Below are positions 1-9,933 of a stretch of 64,000 nucleotides of DNA, piece after piece. Within the stretch, counting starts at the first letter, position 1. Each line of letters starts with the position of its first letter. Under the pieces are notes generated by a model. The model was not told the DNA's origin. It saw nothing but the letters and a program-made list of their open reading frames with translations, and did no database searches. The position numbers were made by a program, and so were the translations under genes. The stretch covers positions 1,172,501 to 1,236,500 of the forward strand of contig NZ_JAUTAR010000001.1 of the NCBI RefSeq assembly GCF_030818695.1. The letters are read 5' to 3'. Source of the DNA: Chryseobacterium sp. SORGH_AS_0447 (lineage in GTDB: Bacteria; Bacteroidota; Bacteroidia; Flavobacteriales; Weeksellaceae).

Positions 1-1602
1 CTTGCGAATAATGCATTGAGACTTGAATTCAATAGCTTAGGAGGACAGGTTTCCAAGGTGGAACTTGTAAAATACAAAGCGTACGATCATAAAACAGACC
101 AGGCAGATCTTCCGCTTTATCTGATCACGAAAAACAACTCGAATTACGGTTTCCAGTTTAAAGATAAAACCGGAAAAATAATCAATACGAAAGATTTGGT
201 TTTTGCTCCGGCTATAAACGGGAATGTGGCTACTTTAACCGCTGATTACAATGGGGCGACCATTCAGTTCGTATATACGCTGAACAATAATCCTAAAGCA
301 GAACTGAAAGATCAATATGCTTTAGATTTTAAAGTAAGAACACAGGGGCTTGCAAAAATCACATCAGATAACAAGGCCGATTTTATCTGGGATTACAGTG
401 TGAGAAATCTTGAAAAAGGTAGAGCACAGGAACAGTCCCACTCAGAGTTCTCTTATGCATTCAATAATTATAAAGATTATGAATATGACGGAAGAACCAC
501 GATGGATGAAGAAAAAGAAACGCTTAACTGGATAGGTGTTAAACAACAGTTTTTTGCTTCTGTCATCGAATCCAAGACAGGATTTACTCAGAGTAAAGGA
601 AACCAGGAAGCTGTAGAAGAAGGGGAGTATCTGAAAAAATTAAACTATGAAGGTTTTGTTCAGATGACGGGCAGCGAACTGAATCAGGATTTCACCTGGT
701 ACTTTATGCCATTGGATTTACCGTTGTTAAAATCGTACGATAAAAATTTCGATGAGATCCTTCCATTGGGTTGGGCTTTCATCGGATGGATGAACAGAGG
801 ATTCTTTATTCCTATTTATAATTTCATTGCCTCTTGGGGATTAACTGCAGGTTGGGCCATTTTCGTATTAACCATTTTGGTTAAACTGATCTTATCGCCT
901 ATTATGTATAAGCAACATAAGCTAAGTGCCATGATGCGAGTAATCCGTCCGGAAATTGATGAGGTAAACGCCAAGTTCAAAGATGCTGATCCTATGAAGA
1001 AACAGCAGGCAACGATGGAAGTCTACCGAAAGGCTGGGGTGAATCAAATGGCAGGCTGTCTTCCGGCGCTGGTTCAGATTCCGATCTTTTATGCGCTATT
1101 CCGATTCTTTCCGAATTTTATTGATTTAAGAGGTAAAGGATTCTGGTTTGCTAAAGATTTAACAGCTTATGATGATCTGATTAAACTGCCTTTTAAAGTT
1201 CCTTTCCTTGGAGATCACCTAAGTATTTTTGCTTTGGCGTGTACGGTGGTAATTTTAATTTATACGGTAATGACTTCAGGAAATATGCAACAGCCACAAC
1301 AGGAAGGAATGCCAAACATGAAAGTGTTGATGTATATCTTCCCGATCACATTCCTGTTCTTTTTAAATACTTCTGCATCCGGTCTTTCCTGGTATTATTT
1401 CGTATCAAATGCCATCAACATTTTGATTATACTCGTTATCAAATATGTGATTCTGGATGAAAAGAAAATTCATGCTCAGATCCAGGCTAACAAAGAAAAG
1501 CCGAAAACTGAAGGGAAATTCCAGAAAAGAATGCGCGAGATGATGGAAAAAGCTCAACAGCAGCAAGCCTATCAGGAACAACAGAAAAATAAAAAGAAAT
1601 AA
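1..1602 (+). CDS. yidC: Membrane protein insertase YidC (5'-truncated)
   Basis: YidC/Oxa1 insertase, which inserts and folds inner-membrane proteins alone or with SecYEG. The reading frame is open from base 1, so the N-terminus, including the first membrane segment, lies outside the window. The visible part starts inside the periplasmic beta-sandwich domain (to about residue 240). The Oxa1-type membrane core follows, with hydrophobic segments around residues 255-300, 350-370, 400-420 and 435-480 and the loop containing MAGCLPALVQIPIFYALFR. A basic, Gln/Lys-rich cytoplasmic tail ends the protein, as is usual in Bacteroidota. The family assignment is secure. Confidence 0.97.
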   Translation, partial: LANNALRLEFNSLGGQVSKVELVKYKAYDHKTDQADLPLYLITKNNSNYGFQFKDKTGKIINTKDLVFAPAINGNVATLTADYNGATIQFVYTLNNNPKAELKDQYALDFKVRTQGLAKITSDNKADFIWDYSVRNLEKGRAQEQSHSEFSYAFNNYKDYEYDGRTTMDEEKETLNWIGVKQQFFASVIESKTGFTQSKGNQEAVEEGEYLKKLNYEGFVQMTGSELNQDFTWYFMPLDLPLLKSYDKNFDEILPLGWAFIGWMNRGFFIPIYNFIASWGLTAGWAIFVLTILVKLILSPIMYKQHKLSAMMRVIRPEIDEVNAKFKDADPMKKQQATMEVYRKAGVNQMAGCLPALVQIPIFYALFRFFPNFIDLRGKGFWFAKDLTAYDDLIKLPFKVPFLGDHLSIFALACTVVILIYTVMTSGNMQQPQQEGMPNMKVLMYIFPITFLFFLNTSASGLSWYYFVSNAINILIILVIKYVILDEKKIHAQIQANKEKPKTEGKFQKRMREMMEKAQQQQAYQEQQKNKKK

Positions 1603-1617
1603 TTTTATTTCAGTATA

Positions 1618-1648
1618 AAAAAAGAGAAGCACATTGCTTCTCTTTTTT
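1618..1648 (+). terminator. Rho-independent terminator after yidC
   Basis: A stem AAAAGAGAAGC / GCTTCTCTTTT with a 4-nt loop runs into a T tract directly after the yidC stop. It lies between the convergent yidC and rnhB genes and may work in both directions. Confidence 0.8.
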
Positions 1649-1679
1649 GTACATATAATAAGGTATATAATTTATCAAT

Positions 1680-2264
1680 TCAATCATACTTCAGTCTAAA
1701 TGACTGTCTGTGGTATTTGGTTGGTCCAAACTTTATCAGGGCTTCCTGATGTTTCTTGGTCGCATATCCGAAATTGGTATCCCATCCGTACTCGGGATGC
1801 TCGTCATGAAGCTGAATCATCAGTTTGTCCCTGTAATTTTTTGCCAGAATAGAAGCCGCAGCAATAGACAATACTTTTGAATCACCTTTAATAATACACT
1901 CATGGGGAATAAAATTATACGGATGAAATCTGTTGCCATCAACCAAAATTAATTCCGGCCTGATGATCAATTTGTCAAGTGCCTGATGCATCGCGTGAAT
2001 GCTGGCATTCAAAATATTATGTTGATCTATGAATACTGGGGGAAGTTCGGCAATTGCATAATCCTTAACATGATCTTTTATATAACCATCAAGATCCATC
2101 CTTGTCTTAAAATTCAGTTTTTTTGAATCATTAACTAAATTTTGGTTAAAATTTTCATCCAAGATAACCGCCGCCGCAACCACAGGACCACATAAACAGC
2201 CTCTACCTACCTCATCACAACCCGCTTCAACATAAAAAACTGACCATTTTTTTATTAAATCCAT
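1680..2264 (-). CDS. rnhB: Ribonuclease HII
   Basis: RNase HII cleaves the RNA strand of RNA-DNA hybrids and starts removal of single ribonucleotides misincorporated in DNA. At 194 residues it has the usual length. The N-terminal GCDEVGRG motif (about residues 15-22) carries the Asp-Glu pair of the active site, and ILVDGNRF (about 106-113) supplies a further catalytic Asp. The ATG at 2264 places the catalytic motif at the expected distance from the N-terminus. It is convergent with yidC and divergent from the SusC-type gene. Confidence 0.96.
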   Translation of the reverse strand: MDLIKKWSVFYVEAGCDEVGRGCLCGPVVAAAVILDENFNQNLVNDSKKLNFKTRMDLDGYIKDHVKDYAIAELPPVFIDQHNILNASIHAMHQALDKLIIRPELILVDGNRFHPYNFIPHECIIKGDSKVLSIAAASILAKNYRDKLMIQLHDEHPEYGWDTNFGYATKKHQEALIKFGPTKYHRQSFRLKYD

Positions 2265-2322
2265 AATTATCTTAAAATATGAAACATTTAACTATGCAAT
2301 ATTAAATATTTTTAACAAAACA

Positions 2323-2354
2323 TTTGGTTACTTTAAGAAAGTTTTACATATTTG
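2323..2354 (+). promoter_or_regulatory. Bacteroidota-type promoter for the susCD pair
   Basis: TTTG at 2323-2326, a 20-nt gap, then CATATTTG at 2347-2354. This matches the Bacteroidota consensus (TTTG, about 19 nt, TAnnTTTG) with one mismatch in the -7 element. It leaves a leader of roughly 20 nt before the ATG at 2383. Confidence 0.6.
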
Positions 2355-2382
2355 CAAATAATAAAAAATAATCAATTTAAAT

Positions 2383-5349
2383 ATGAAGAAATTAACAGCA
2401 AGTGTTTTACTGGTGGTTATATCATCTTCTTTCGCAGTAGTTAATGCACAGCAAAGAAAAAATGATACTATCAGAGAAGGTAACATTGGTGAAGTAGTTA
2501 TTACTGGAGCTTTAGGTCTTAAGAAAAAAGCAGATGCTCAAACTGCTGCCGTACAGGTTGTTAGTAGTGATCAAATTACAGCAGCATCAAACCCGAATGC
2601 AGTATTGGCTCTTCAGGGTAAAGTTTCTGGGGTAACAATTACAAATACTAATAGCAGTGTAACAGGTACACCAAAAATTCAGATCAGAGGTATGAGATCT
2701 CTTACTGGAAATAATAATGCTCTAGTAGTGATTGATAATGTAATTTCTTCTGCTGCTGCATTAAATCAATTAGCACCAGAATTAATTGAATCCATGAATA
2801 TTCTTAAAGGTTCTCAAGCAGCTGCGCTTTATGGTTCTGATGGGGTAAATGGGGTTGTTTTAGTGACTACAAAAAGAGGAACTAAGGGAAGGATGAGAGT
2901 TACTTACAATGGGTCTATCGATTTCGAATCAGTTTTAAATACACCTGAAAGACAGAGAAACTATGGCCAAGGATGGTATGGAGGAAAAATCAATGTGGAG
3001 AATGGTTCTTGGGGAGCACCTTTTAATGGGCCTTTAGGTGGACAGACTGTTGGTTATGGTATCCCTTTGTATGATTATAACGGAGATGGTCATATCGATG
3101 TGAACCCTAATGATGATACTGCTACTCCTGATGATCCTGCAATGATTCAATCAAGGTATGCACCATATGGAAAAGATAACGTTAGAGATTTCTTTAAGAC
3201 AGGTACTGTCTTTCAAAATGGTATTACAGCAAATGTCGGTGATGAAAACAGTTACTTAGTAATGTCTTTGGATCATCTTCAAAGAGAATTTATCGTTCCA
3301 GATGATAAGCTAAAAAGAATTTCTGCATTTTTAAAAGCAGGGACTAAGTTTGGAAAATGGAGCTTTGATGCTATTGTAAACTATACTCGACAAACGACAA
3401 ATACAACAGATTCTAATCTTTATGAAGATTTATTAATGTCTTCAACGGATATTCCTATTACGAAATGGAAGGATTATCCGGATAATGCATATGCATGGAA
3501 TATTTATTATCAAAATCCATACTGGAGCATTAAACATGTAAGATTTAATTCAACAACAGATCGATTGAATTTAATTGGTTCCGTAGGATATAAAATCAAT
3601 AAAAATATTGATGTATTGTATAGATCGAACTTACAATATGTAGGAAGTTACAATAATCAATGGAATGATGGTTGGAGTAGTACTTTGGTTACTGATGCAG
3701 CAGCAATTACTTCTTCATATGCACAATCAAATGCAAGCCAGAATAAATATTACGGTGATTTATTAGTTAACTTCAATTATGATCTTACGGATAACTTAAA
3801 TATGAAGCTTAACTTAGGTCATAATTTCCAAAACTTTAGCTATAATACTACAAGTGCAGGAGGTTCAGGACTAATCATTCCAGGATTATATCAGGTTTGG
3901 AACTTGTCAAATCCAACCAATCCATATAGCTTAGATAATACAAGAGGATCATATAATTCCCAAGCAGTATTCGCTAACTTAGATTTAGCATTTAAAGATT
4001 ATCTATTCCTTACAGCTACCGCAAGAAATGAGTGGAATTCTGTTCTTCCTGAAGGTGAAAGAAGCTATTTCTTCCCTTCTGTTGGGGTGAGTTTTGTTCC
4101 TACAAAAATTACTGATATTGGTGGAGATGTATTAAATTACATGAAAATTTACGGAAATATCAGTGGTACAGCAAATGCTTCTTCTGTGGGTGCATACAGT
4201 GTTAGAAATTACTTTGGTTTAGGATCTGGATTTCCATTTAGTGCTAGTGGTGGCTTAAGTTTCCTTTCGCCTACATCTCAAACGGATAGAACTATCAGAC
4301 CTGAGAAGGTTTCTAAGAAAGAAGTAGGGCTTTCATTAGGATTCTTTAATAACAGAATTTTATTAAATGGATCTGTTTATCAGGATGATACAACAGATAT
4401 GATTACGAATAGAAGTACCTCTGTAGCTTCTGGTATTTCTAGCTTATTGACAAATGTCGGTAAATTAAGAAATAGAGGTATTGATGCAGATATCAATGTA
4501 ACAGCACTAAAAAGTGAAAATTTCAGATGGGATATCGGCGCAAACTTCACAACTTATGCTACAGAAGTACTTGAAGTAGCTCCTGATACAGATAGAGTTG
4601 CTATCGGAGGAACATCATTGGTGGGTATCTATGCAATCAAAGGCATGAAAGGTCTTCAATTGATGGGAACTGATTTCGTAAGAGATGACCAAGGTAGAGT
4701 AATAGTAGATGCCACTAATGGTAGACCAACAGTAACTTCTACATTACAGAATTTAGGATCGGTAAATCCTAGATATTTGTGGGGATTCAATACAAGCGTA
4801 AACTATAAAGGATTTAAGCTTACTGCTACAGCAGACTGGAGAATTGGTGGAAAGATTACCACAGAACTTCTTCAAAATATGGCATTTAGTGGTAGTTTAC
4901 CAGCAAGTGGAGACTTTGATAGAGAGAAAGGCTTTATAATGCCTAATTCTTCTTATCTTTCTGGAGGTCAGTATGTTGCTAATAATAGTGTATATTATCA
5001 ATATGCTAGTGGTGGTACAGGGAATACATTATATGATGGTGTAGAATACTATTATCAAAGTCAATTTGGTACGGTAGGAGCTAATCAAGTTGTATCAGCG
5101 TCTTACTTTAAATTGAGAGAAGTTGCTCTTTCTTATACATTCTCTTCAGACGTACTAAGAAATAGTGGCTTATCAGGCCTAACAATTGGAGTACATGCAA
5201 GAAATCCATTTGCGAAATACTCTGATAACAACAGAAACTTTGTAGATCCTGAATCAGCTTATACTACAGGAAATGCTCAAGGATACGCAACAGTTGGACA
5301 GTATCCTTCAATAAAATCTTATGGTTTTAGTGTAAATGTTAATTTTTAA
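2383..5349 (+). CDS. SusC/RagA-family TonB-linked outer membrane transporter
   Basis: TonB-dependent outer-membrane barrel of the SusC/RagA type, 988 residues, which imports oligosaccharides or peptides handed over by a SusD-like lipoprotein. A signal peptide (residues 1-22, ending VNAQ) is followed by a short linker with GEVVITGALG and a plug domain containing IQIRGMRSLTG and LKGSQAAALYGSDGVNGVVLVTT. The barrel ends in aromatic-rich strands (GFSVNVNF). The carboxypeptidase-D-like domain found at the N-terminus of many SusC proteins is missing, so this is the short form. Codons look more A/T-rich than in neighbouring genes. No glycosidase or peptidase gene adjoins it, so the substrate cannot be read from context. 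Confidence 0.95.
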   Translation: MKKLTASVLLVVISSSFAVVNAQQRKNDTIREGNIGEVVITGALGLKKKADAQTAAVQVVSSDQITAASNPNAVLALQGKVSGVTITNTNSSVTGTPKIQIRGMRSLTGNNNALVVIDNVISSAAALNQLAPELIESMNILKGSQAAALYGSDGVNGVVLVTTKRGTKGRMRVTYNGSIDFESVLNTPERQRNYGQGWYGGKINVENGSWGAPFNGPLGGQTVGYGIPLYDYNGDGHIDVNPNDDTATPDDPAMIQSRYAPYGKDNVRDFFKTGTVFQNGITANVGDENSYLVMSLDHLQREFIVPDDKLKRISAFLKAGTKFGKWSFDAIVNYTRQTTNTTDSNLYEDLLMSSTDIPITKWKDYPDNAYAWNIYYQNPYWSIKHVRFNSTTDRLNLIGSVGYKINKNIDVLYRSNLQYVGSYNNQWNDGWSSTLVTDAAAITSSYAQSNASQNKYYGDLLVNFNYDLTDNLNMKLNLGHNFQNFSYNTTSAGGSGLIIPGLYQVWNLSNPTNPYSLDNTRGSYNSQAVFANLDLAFKDYLFLTATARNEWNSVLPEGERSYFFPSVGVSFVPTKITDIGGDVLNYMKIYGNISGTANASSVGAYSVRNYFGLGSGFPFSASGGLSFLSPTSQTDRTIRPEKVSKKEVGLSLGFFNNRILLNGSVYQDDTTDMITNRSTSVASGISSLLTNVGKLRNRGIDADINVTALKSENFRWDIGANFTTYATEVLEVAPDTDRVAIGGTSLVGIYAIKGMKGLQLMGTDFVRDDQGRVIVDATNGRPTVTSTLQNLGSVNPRYLWGFNTSVNYKGFKLTATADWRIGGKITTELLQNMAFSGSLPASGDFDREKGFIMPNSSYLSGGQYVANNSVYYQYASGGTGNTLYDGVEYYYQSQFGTVGANQVVSASYFKLREVALSYTFSSDVLRNSGLSGLTIGVHARNPFAKYSDNNRNFVDPESAYTTGNAQGYATVGQYPSIKSYGFSVNVNF

Positions 5350-5360
5350 TTAGAAAAAAA

Positions 5361-7061
5361 ATGAAAAAAGTATTCTTATATTCATCAATTGTACTTACAG
5401 CTTTTCTCTCATCGTGTAGAGAAATGGATGATAATATTTCTCCGAATAATGTCGATCCGGCACTTATTTCGCCAAGACAAACCTTAACAGCGTCTGAAAA
5501 TCTAGTTTTCACTGCTCAGGCAGGAACAATGAATTCCCTTTCCAATGTTTGGACAAATACTTGGGCTGGTAATAACTTTTACTTCGGTAACCCATTAACA
5601 AGAGAATATTCTCTTGATATTTCTAATACCTTTGGTACAGGAATTTGGACAAGCAGCTACGTAGCGGCCAATAATTTACAGGGGATAATCAACAATGGTG
5701 CATCGCTTCCATTACATTCTGCAATTGCAAGAATTTTGAAAGCTTATACTATGCAATATGTTGTTGATTTTTATGGAGATGCTCCTTATTCAGAAGCCTT
5801 TAAGGGACAACAAAACCTTGCCCCAAAATATGATGATGATTCCAGCATTTATAGAGAACTTGTTTTAGAAATTAATAAAGCTATTGCTGATATTAAAGCA
5901 ACCAAGGCCAGTGGTATTAATGGAGGTAATAATGTTTTGCCCACAGAAGATGTAATATTTCAAGGGGATATAGATAAATGGATATTATTTGCCAATAATA
6001 TAAAGCTTAAAATTCTTTTAAGACAGTCTAAAGTTACTGATACATCTGTAAGATCCTTTGTAGATGCACAGTTACAGACATTTGCTGGATCTACTATTAA
6101 TACATTTTATACTGGTGATGTAGCTATAAATCCTGGATACAGCAATTTAAATGCATCAACTCCTAACCCGTGGTTTACCAATTATGGAGCAGTTAACTAT
6201 CAAGGGACATCTCTTAACACTAACGGATGGAGACTCTATAAAGCAGCTCAATATTATGCTAATTCAGTTAACGGGACTACATATGGAACAGCATCAAGAG
6301 ACCTTCGTGGTAGCCAAATGTTCAGAAGACTTTCTAATAGTAATGCACAACAATCCGCTGCTTCTGTAGTAGGGATTAGACAAGGTGCTGCAAAATTGAG
6401 TGGTAGTGAATGGCAGGTTTCTTTCCTTGGATGGAAATTTATAGGCAGCCAGTGGAACGGAAATTTACCATCTCCTAACCCTCCAACAGATTCTCCGGTA
6501 AACGGACAAAATCCGGATGAAAGTAATCAATTAATATATCGTATGTTAAATGGTGATACTTCAGGAGGTGTTGAAATAGCTAAAATTGGTTCATCTATGG
6601 ATGGATATTTAGCTTTAGGCGCTGAGAATAAGTTATTACTTGCTGAGGCTGCAACGTTATATCCGACAATTTTCACATTCAGTGCTCAGTCAATGTACCA
6701 GTCTGCAATTGAGGATTCATTTGCATTTTATGGTCTTACTTCTGCGCAAGCATTAACATATATAAGCGCTATAAACACTACTACAGTAGGTTGGACAGGG
6801 GCTCCAAACAAAATTGCTGCCATTCAGTACCAAAGATTTGCTTCTTTTGCTAACTTAAGACAGGTTGAAACTTACATCAATTTCCTTAAAACTGGATATC
6901 CTAATATTCCTGTTGCAGATAATGCAATCTATCCTAACAAGCCTTATAGATTGATTTACCCTTCGTCTGAATATACAGGGAACTCTAGTAATGTTCCAAA
7001 TGTAACTCAGGCACAGGCCTTTACTAAAAATCAATTTACTCCATTCTGGAATCAAAACTAA
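5361..7061 (+). CDS. SusD/RagB-family outer membrane lipoprotein
   Basis: Substrate-capturing lipoprotein partner of the SusC barrel just upstream. It begins 11 nt after the susC stop, so the two form an operon. At 566 residues, it has a lipoprotein signal ending LSSC (Cys at about 19). The helical TPR-like fold typical of the family appears in YVVDFYGDAPYSEAF (about residues 134-148) and WILFANNIKLKILLRQ. The sequence resembles the SusD-like_2 branch of the family. The ligand is unknown. Confidence 0.93.
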   Translation: MKKVFLYSSIVLTAFLSSCREMDDNISPNNVDPALISPRQTLTASENLVFTAQAGTMNSLSNVWTNTWAGNNFYFGNPLTREYSLDISNTFGTGIWTSSYVAANNLQGIINNGASLPLHSAIARILKAYTMQYVVDFYGDAPYSEAFKGQQNLAPKYDDDSSIYRELVLEINKAIADIKATKASGINGGNNVLPTEDVIFQGDIDKWILFANNIKLKILLRQSKVTDTSVRSFVDAQLQTFAGSTINTFYTGDVAINPGYSNLNASTPNPWFTNYGAVNYQGTSLNTNGWRLYKAAQYYANSVNGTTYGTASRDLRGSQMFRRLSNSNAQQSAASVVGIRQGAAKLSGSEWQVSFLGWKFIGSQWNGNLPSPNPPTDSPVNGQNPDESNQLIYRMLNGDTSGGVEIAKIGSSMDGYLALGAENKLLLAEAATLYPTIFTFSAQSMYQSAIEDSFAFYGLTSAQALTYISAINTTTVGWTGAPNKIAAIQYQRFASFANLRQVETYINFLKTGYPNIPVADNAIYPNKPYRLIYPSSEYTGNSSNVPNVTQAQAFTKNQFTPFWNQN

Positions 7062-7085
7062 TATTTGCCTAGCAAATTTTAATAC

Positions 7086-7110
7086 AAAACCGCCTTCGGG
7101 CGGTTTTTTT
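7086..7110 (+). terminator. Rho-independent terminator after susCD
   Basis: Stem CCGCC-TTCG-GGCGG extended by A/T pairs and followed by at least seven T. The UUCG-type tetraloop makes this a strong hairpin. Confidence 0.9.
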
Positions 7111-7170
7111 ATTTCCGTATATTTGCAGTTCAAATTGATGGACGAGTAGGTTCTTTAAAAATGACAGATA

Positions 7171-8932
7171 ATGAATATTAAAAATATAATAGAAGAAAAA
7201 CTTTCGGAGGTTATTTTGAATGTCTACCAATTGAAAGATATTCAGCTGGAAGTTCAGGAAAATAAAACGGAATTTGAAGGAGATTTTACAGTTGTAACTT
7301 TTCCACTGGTGAAGCAATTGAAGAAGAATCCTGAGAGCATTGGGGTTGAGCTGGGAGAAGCATTGGCGGAACAGACCGATCTTTTGGAAAGCTTCAACGT
7401 GGTAAAAGGCTTCCTTAATGTTAAAGTTAAGAACGAACTTTTTGTAAATAATTTTACAGGTATTGCCGGAGATTTTGATACTATAGAAAAGAAAAATTCT
7501 ACGGTGATGATCGAATATTCTTCTCCGAATACCAATAAGCCGCTGCACTTGGGGCACATTAGAAATAATTTATTAGGATTTTCTGTTGCTGCAATTTTAA
7601 AAGAAGCAGGATATGACGTTATTAAGACACAGATCATTAATGACCGGGGAATCCACATCTGCAAATCAATGCTGGCTTGGGAAAAGTTCGGCAGAGGCGA
7701 AACTCCTGATGCAACGGAAACGAAAGGGGACAAATTCGTCGGGAACTATTATGTGAAGTTTGATCAGGATTACAAGCAGCAAATTGCTGAATTGGTGGCT
7801 CAGGGTATTTCCGAAGAGCAGGCCAAGAAAGAAGCTCCATTAATCAGAGAAGCTCAGAAAATGTTGCTGGACTGGGAGAACGGTGACGAAAAAGTAAGAG
7901 ATCTTTGGACTGAAATGAATTCCTGGGTTTATAAAGGATTTAACGAAACTTATAAAAGGCTGGGCGTTGATTTCGATCAGGTGCAGTATGAAAGCAATAC
8001 TTATATTTTAGGAAAAGATCTTATTCAGGAAGGTCTGGAAAAAGGCGTGCTGTATCAGAAAGAAGATGGCTCGGTTTGGTGTGATCTTACGGATGAGGGC
8101 TTGGATCAGAAATTGTTGCTGCGTTCCGACGGAACTTCGGTGTACATGACTCAGGATTTAGGAACTGCTGTTGAGCGTTTCAAACAGAATGATATTCAGA
8201 AATTAATTTATACGGTTGGAAACGAACAGGACTACCATTTCCAGGTATTGTTTAAAATATTGGGAAAATTGGGATATTCCTGGGCAGATCAGCTGTTCCA
8301 CTTGTCTTACGGAATGGTTGAGCTTCCGAATGGTAAAATGAAATCCCGTGAAGGAACGGTGGTGGATGCTGACGATCTGATGCAGGAAATGCACAACATC
8401 GCGAAATCCGCAGCCGAAGAATTGGGTAAACTGGAACATTTAACAGAAGAAGAGAAAAGAGGAAAACTACGAAAGTGTAGGAATGGGTGCTCTGAAGTAC
8501 TTTATGTTGAAAGTGGATCCTAAGAAAAAAATGCTTTTCAATCCTGAAGAGAGTATTGATTTCAACGGAAATACCGGACCATTCATTCAGTATACCTATG
8601 CGCGGATCCAGTCCTTACTGGCAAAAGCGAATTTTGAATATAAAGAAGTTAAAGATGTTCAGCTAAATCAGTATGAAAAGTCTTTAATCATGCAGTTGGC
8701 CAATTACAAGATCGTTGTTGAAAGAGCGGCCGAATCATTAAGTCCGGCTTTGGTTGCCAACTATCTGTATGATCTTGTAAAATCTTACAATTCATTCTAC
8801 CAGAGCAATCCGATTATGATTCAGGAAGATGAAAATATCAAGCAGATGCGATTGAATTTATCATACCTTACGGCAAAAACGATACAAAAATCATTAGGTT
8901 TACTCGGCATAAAAACAGTAAACAGAATGTAA
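7171..8932 (+). CDS. argS: Arginyl-tRNA synthetase, interrupted by a one-base frameshift
   Basis: Class I aminoacyl-tRNA synthetase that charges tRNA-Arg. An N-terminal tRNA-recognition domain is followed by the HIGH-type motif PLHLGHIRNN (about residues 126-135), the KMSKS-type KMKSREG (about 390), and a C-terminal anticodon-binding helical domain. The frame from 7171 ends prematurely at 8523. The rest (GMGALKYFMLKVDP onward) continues in the next frame to 8932. Removing one A from the run at 8455-8458 restores a continuous product of about 586 residues, the normal ArgS length. ArgS is usually essential and single-copy, so a sequencing or assembly error is more likely than a real pseudogene. 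Confidence 0.93.
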
Positions 8933-8935
8933 AAT

Positions 8936-8966
8936 AAAACCTTCAGATTGTCTGAAGGTTTTTTTA
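8936..8966. terminator. Bidirectional terminator between argS and yihY
   Basis: Stem AAAACCTTCAGA / TCTGAAGGTTTT with a 3-nt loop, A-rich on the left and T-rich on the right, between two convergent genes. Confidence 0.85.
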
Positions 8967-8981
8967 TTAACTGATCCGTAA

Positions 8982-9917
8982 TTATATTTTTTGTTTTTCC
9001 GCCTTTTCCTTTAGGCTGTCCTCATACATTTTCGCATCGTTCCATTTGGCATGCTGAGAGGGGATAACCTTAAATCCTTTACGTTGTGCATAGACTCTGG
9101 TATATTCGGCACCGAAAAACACCAGCATACAGGAATAATTAATCCACATCATGATCAGAATAACCGTTCCTGCAGCACCGAACGCAGATGTTGGCTGTGC
9201 TTTGCTGAAGTACAGGCTTAAAAGGAACTTTCCCAAAGTAAATAAAACCGCAGTCAGAAATGCTCCGTTCCACACAGGCTTCCACCGGATCCGGATATCC
9301 GGAAAAAATTTAAACATCAAAGCAAACAACAGCATGGTAATTAAAAAGCCTACGCTAAAATTGATGAGCTGCGCCAAAATATACGTTTCCAAACCAAAAT
9401 AAGCTGTGATCCAGTCATTCAGAATGCTGATGACTGAAGAAAGCAGCATGGTAATCATCAGTAAAAATCCGATAATCAGAATCAGTCCCAATGAATTTGC
9501 CCGGTCGACGAGAAATTTAACAAAAGCTTTTTTGGGAGCAGCTTTCACTTCCCAAAGGTTATTAAGCGAGTGCTGAAGCTGGAAGAATAGGGTAGTCGAA
9601 CCAAATACCAGGGAACCGACGCCGATCACTTTCATAATGATATTTTCTTTATCAATTAAGGCTCCGGCGATCATATCCTGAATACTTTTCGCCACATCTT
9701 TTCCCATAATCCCACTGATCTGGCTGCTGATTTCTCCGCGGATGGCTTCTTCCCCGAAAAAATGTCCGGCAATCCAGATAATAATAATCAATAATCCCGG
9801 AATGGAAAAAATCGCATAATATGCCAGGCTTGCCGAATCGTTGGATGCGGAAGAATTATTCCATTGGGTAAATGTTTCTTTTAAAGTTTCCCAGAAAAAT
9901 TTAATACGCTTCATCAT
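8982..9917 (-). CDS. YihY/BrkB-family inner membrane protein
   Basis: Member of the YihY (virulence factor BrkB) family, 311 residues, with about six hydrophobic segments. Clear examples are LLIIIIWIAGHFFG near residue 38, a block at 145-170, one at 190-210, and VILIMMWINYSCMLVFFGAEYTRVYA near 255-280. The family's function is unsettled, and the old ribonuclease BN label for it is wrong. It starts 16 nt after the tamL stop, so it is the last gene of a tamB-tamL-yihY operon. That context suggests an envelope role, but this is inference. Confidence 0.9.
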   Translation of the reverse strand: MMKRIKFFWETLKETFTQWNNSSASNDSASLAYYAIFSIPGLLIIIIWIAGHFFGEEAIRGEISSQISGIMGKDVAKSIQDMIAGALIDKENIIMKVIGVGSLVFGSTTLFFQLQHSLNNLWEVKAAPKKAFVKFLVDRANSLGLILIIGFLLMITMLLSSVISILNDWITAYFGLETYILAQLINFSVGFLITMLLFALMFKFFPDIRIRWKPVWNGAFLTAVLFTLGKFLLSLYFSKAQPTSAFGAAGTVILIMMWINYSCMLVFFGAEYTRVYAQRKGFKVIPSQHAKWNDAKMYEDSLKEKAEKQKI

Positions 9918-9933
9918 TTTGCAATCATTGGTA

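Noticed and set aside
8446..8485. Programmed ribosomal frameshift in argS
   Set aside because: No heptameric slippery sequence, internal Shine-Dalgarno-like stimulator or strong downstream hairpin is apparent, and ArgS is not known for such control. Kept only as a remote alternative.
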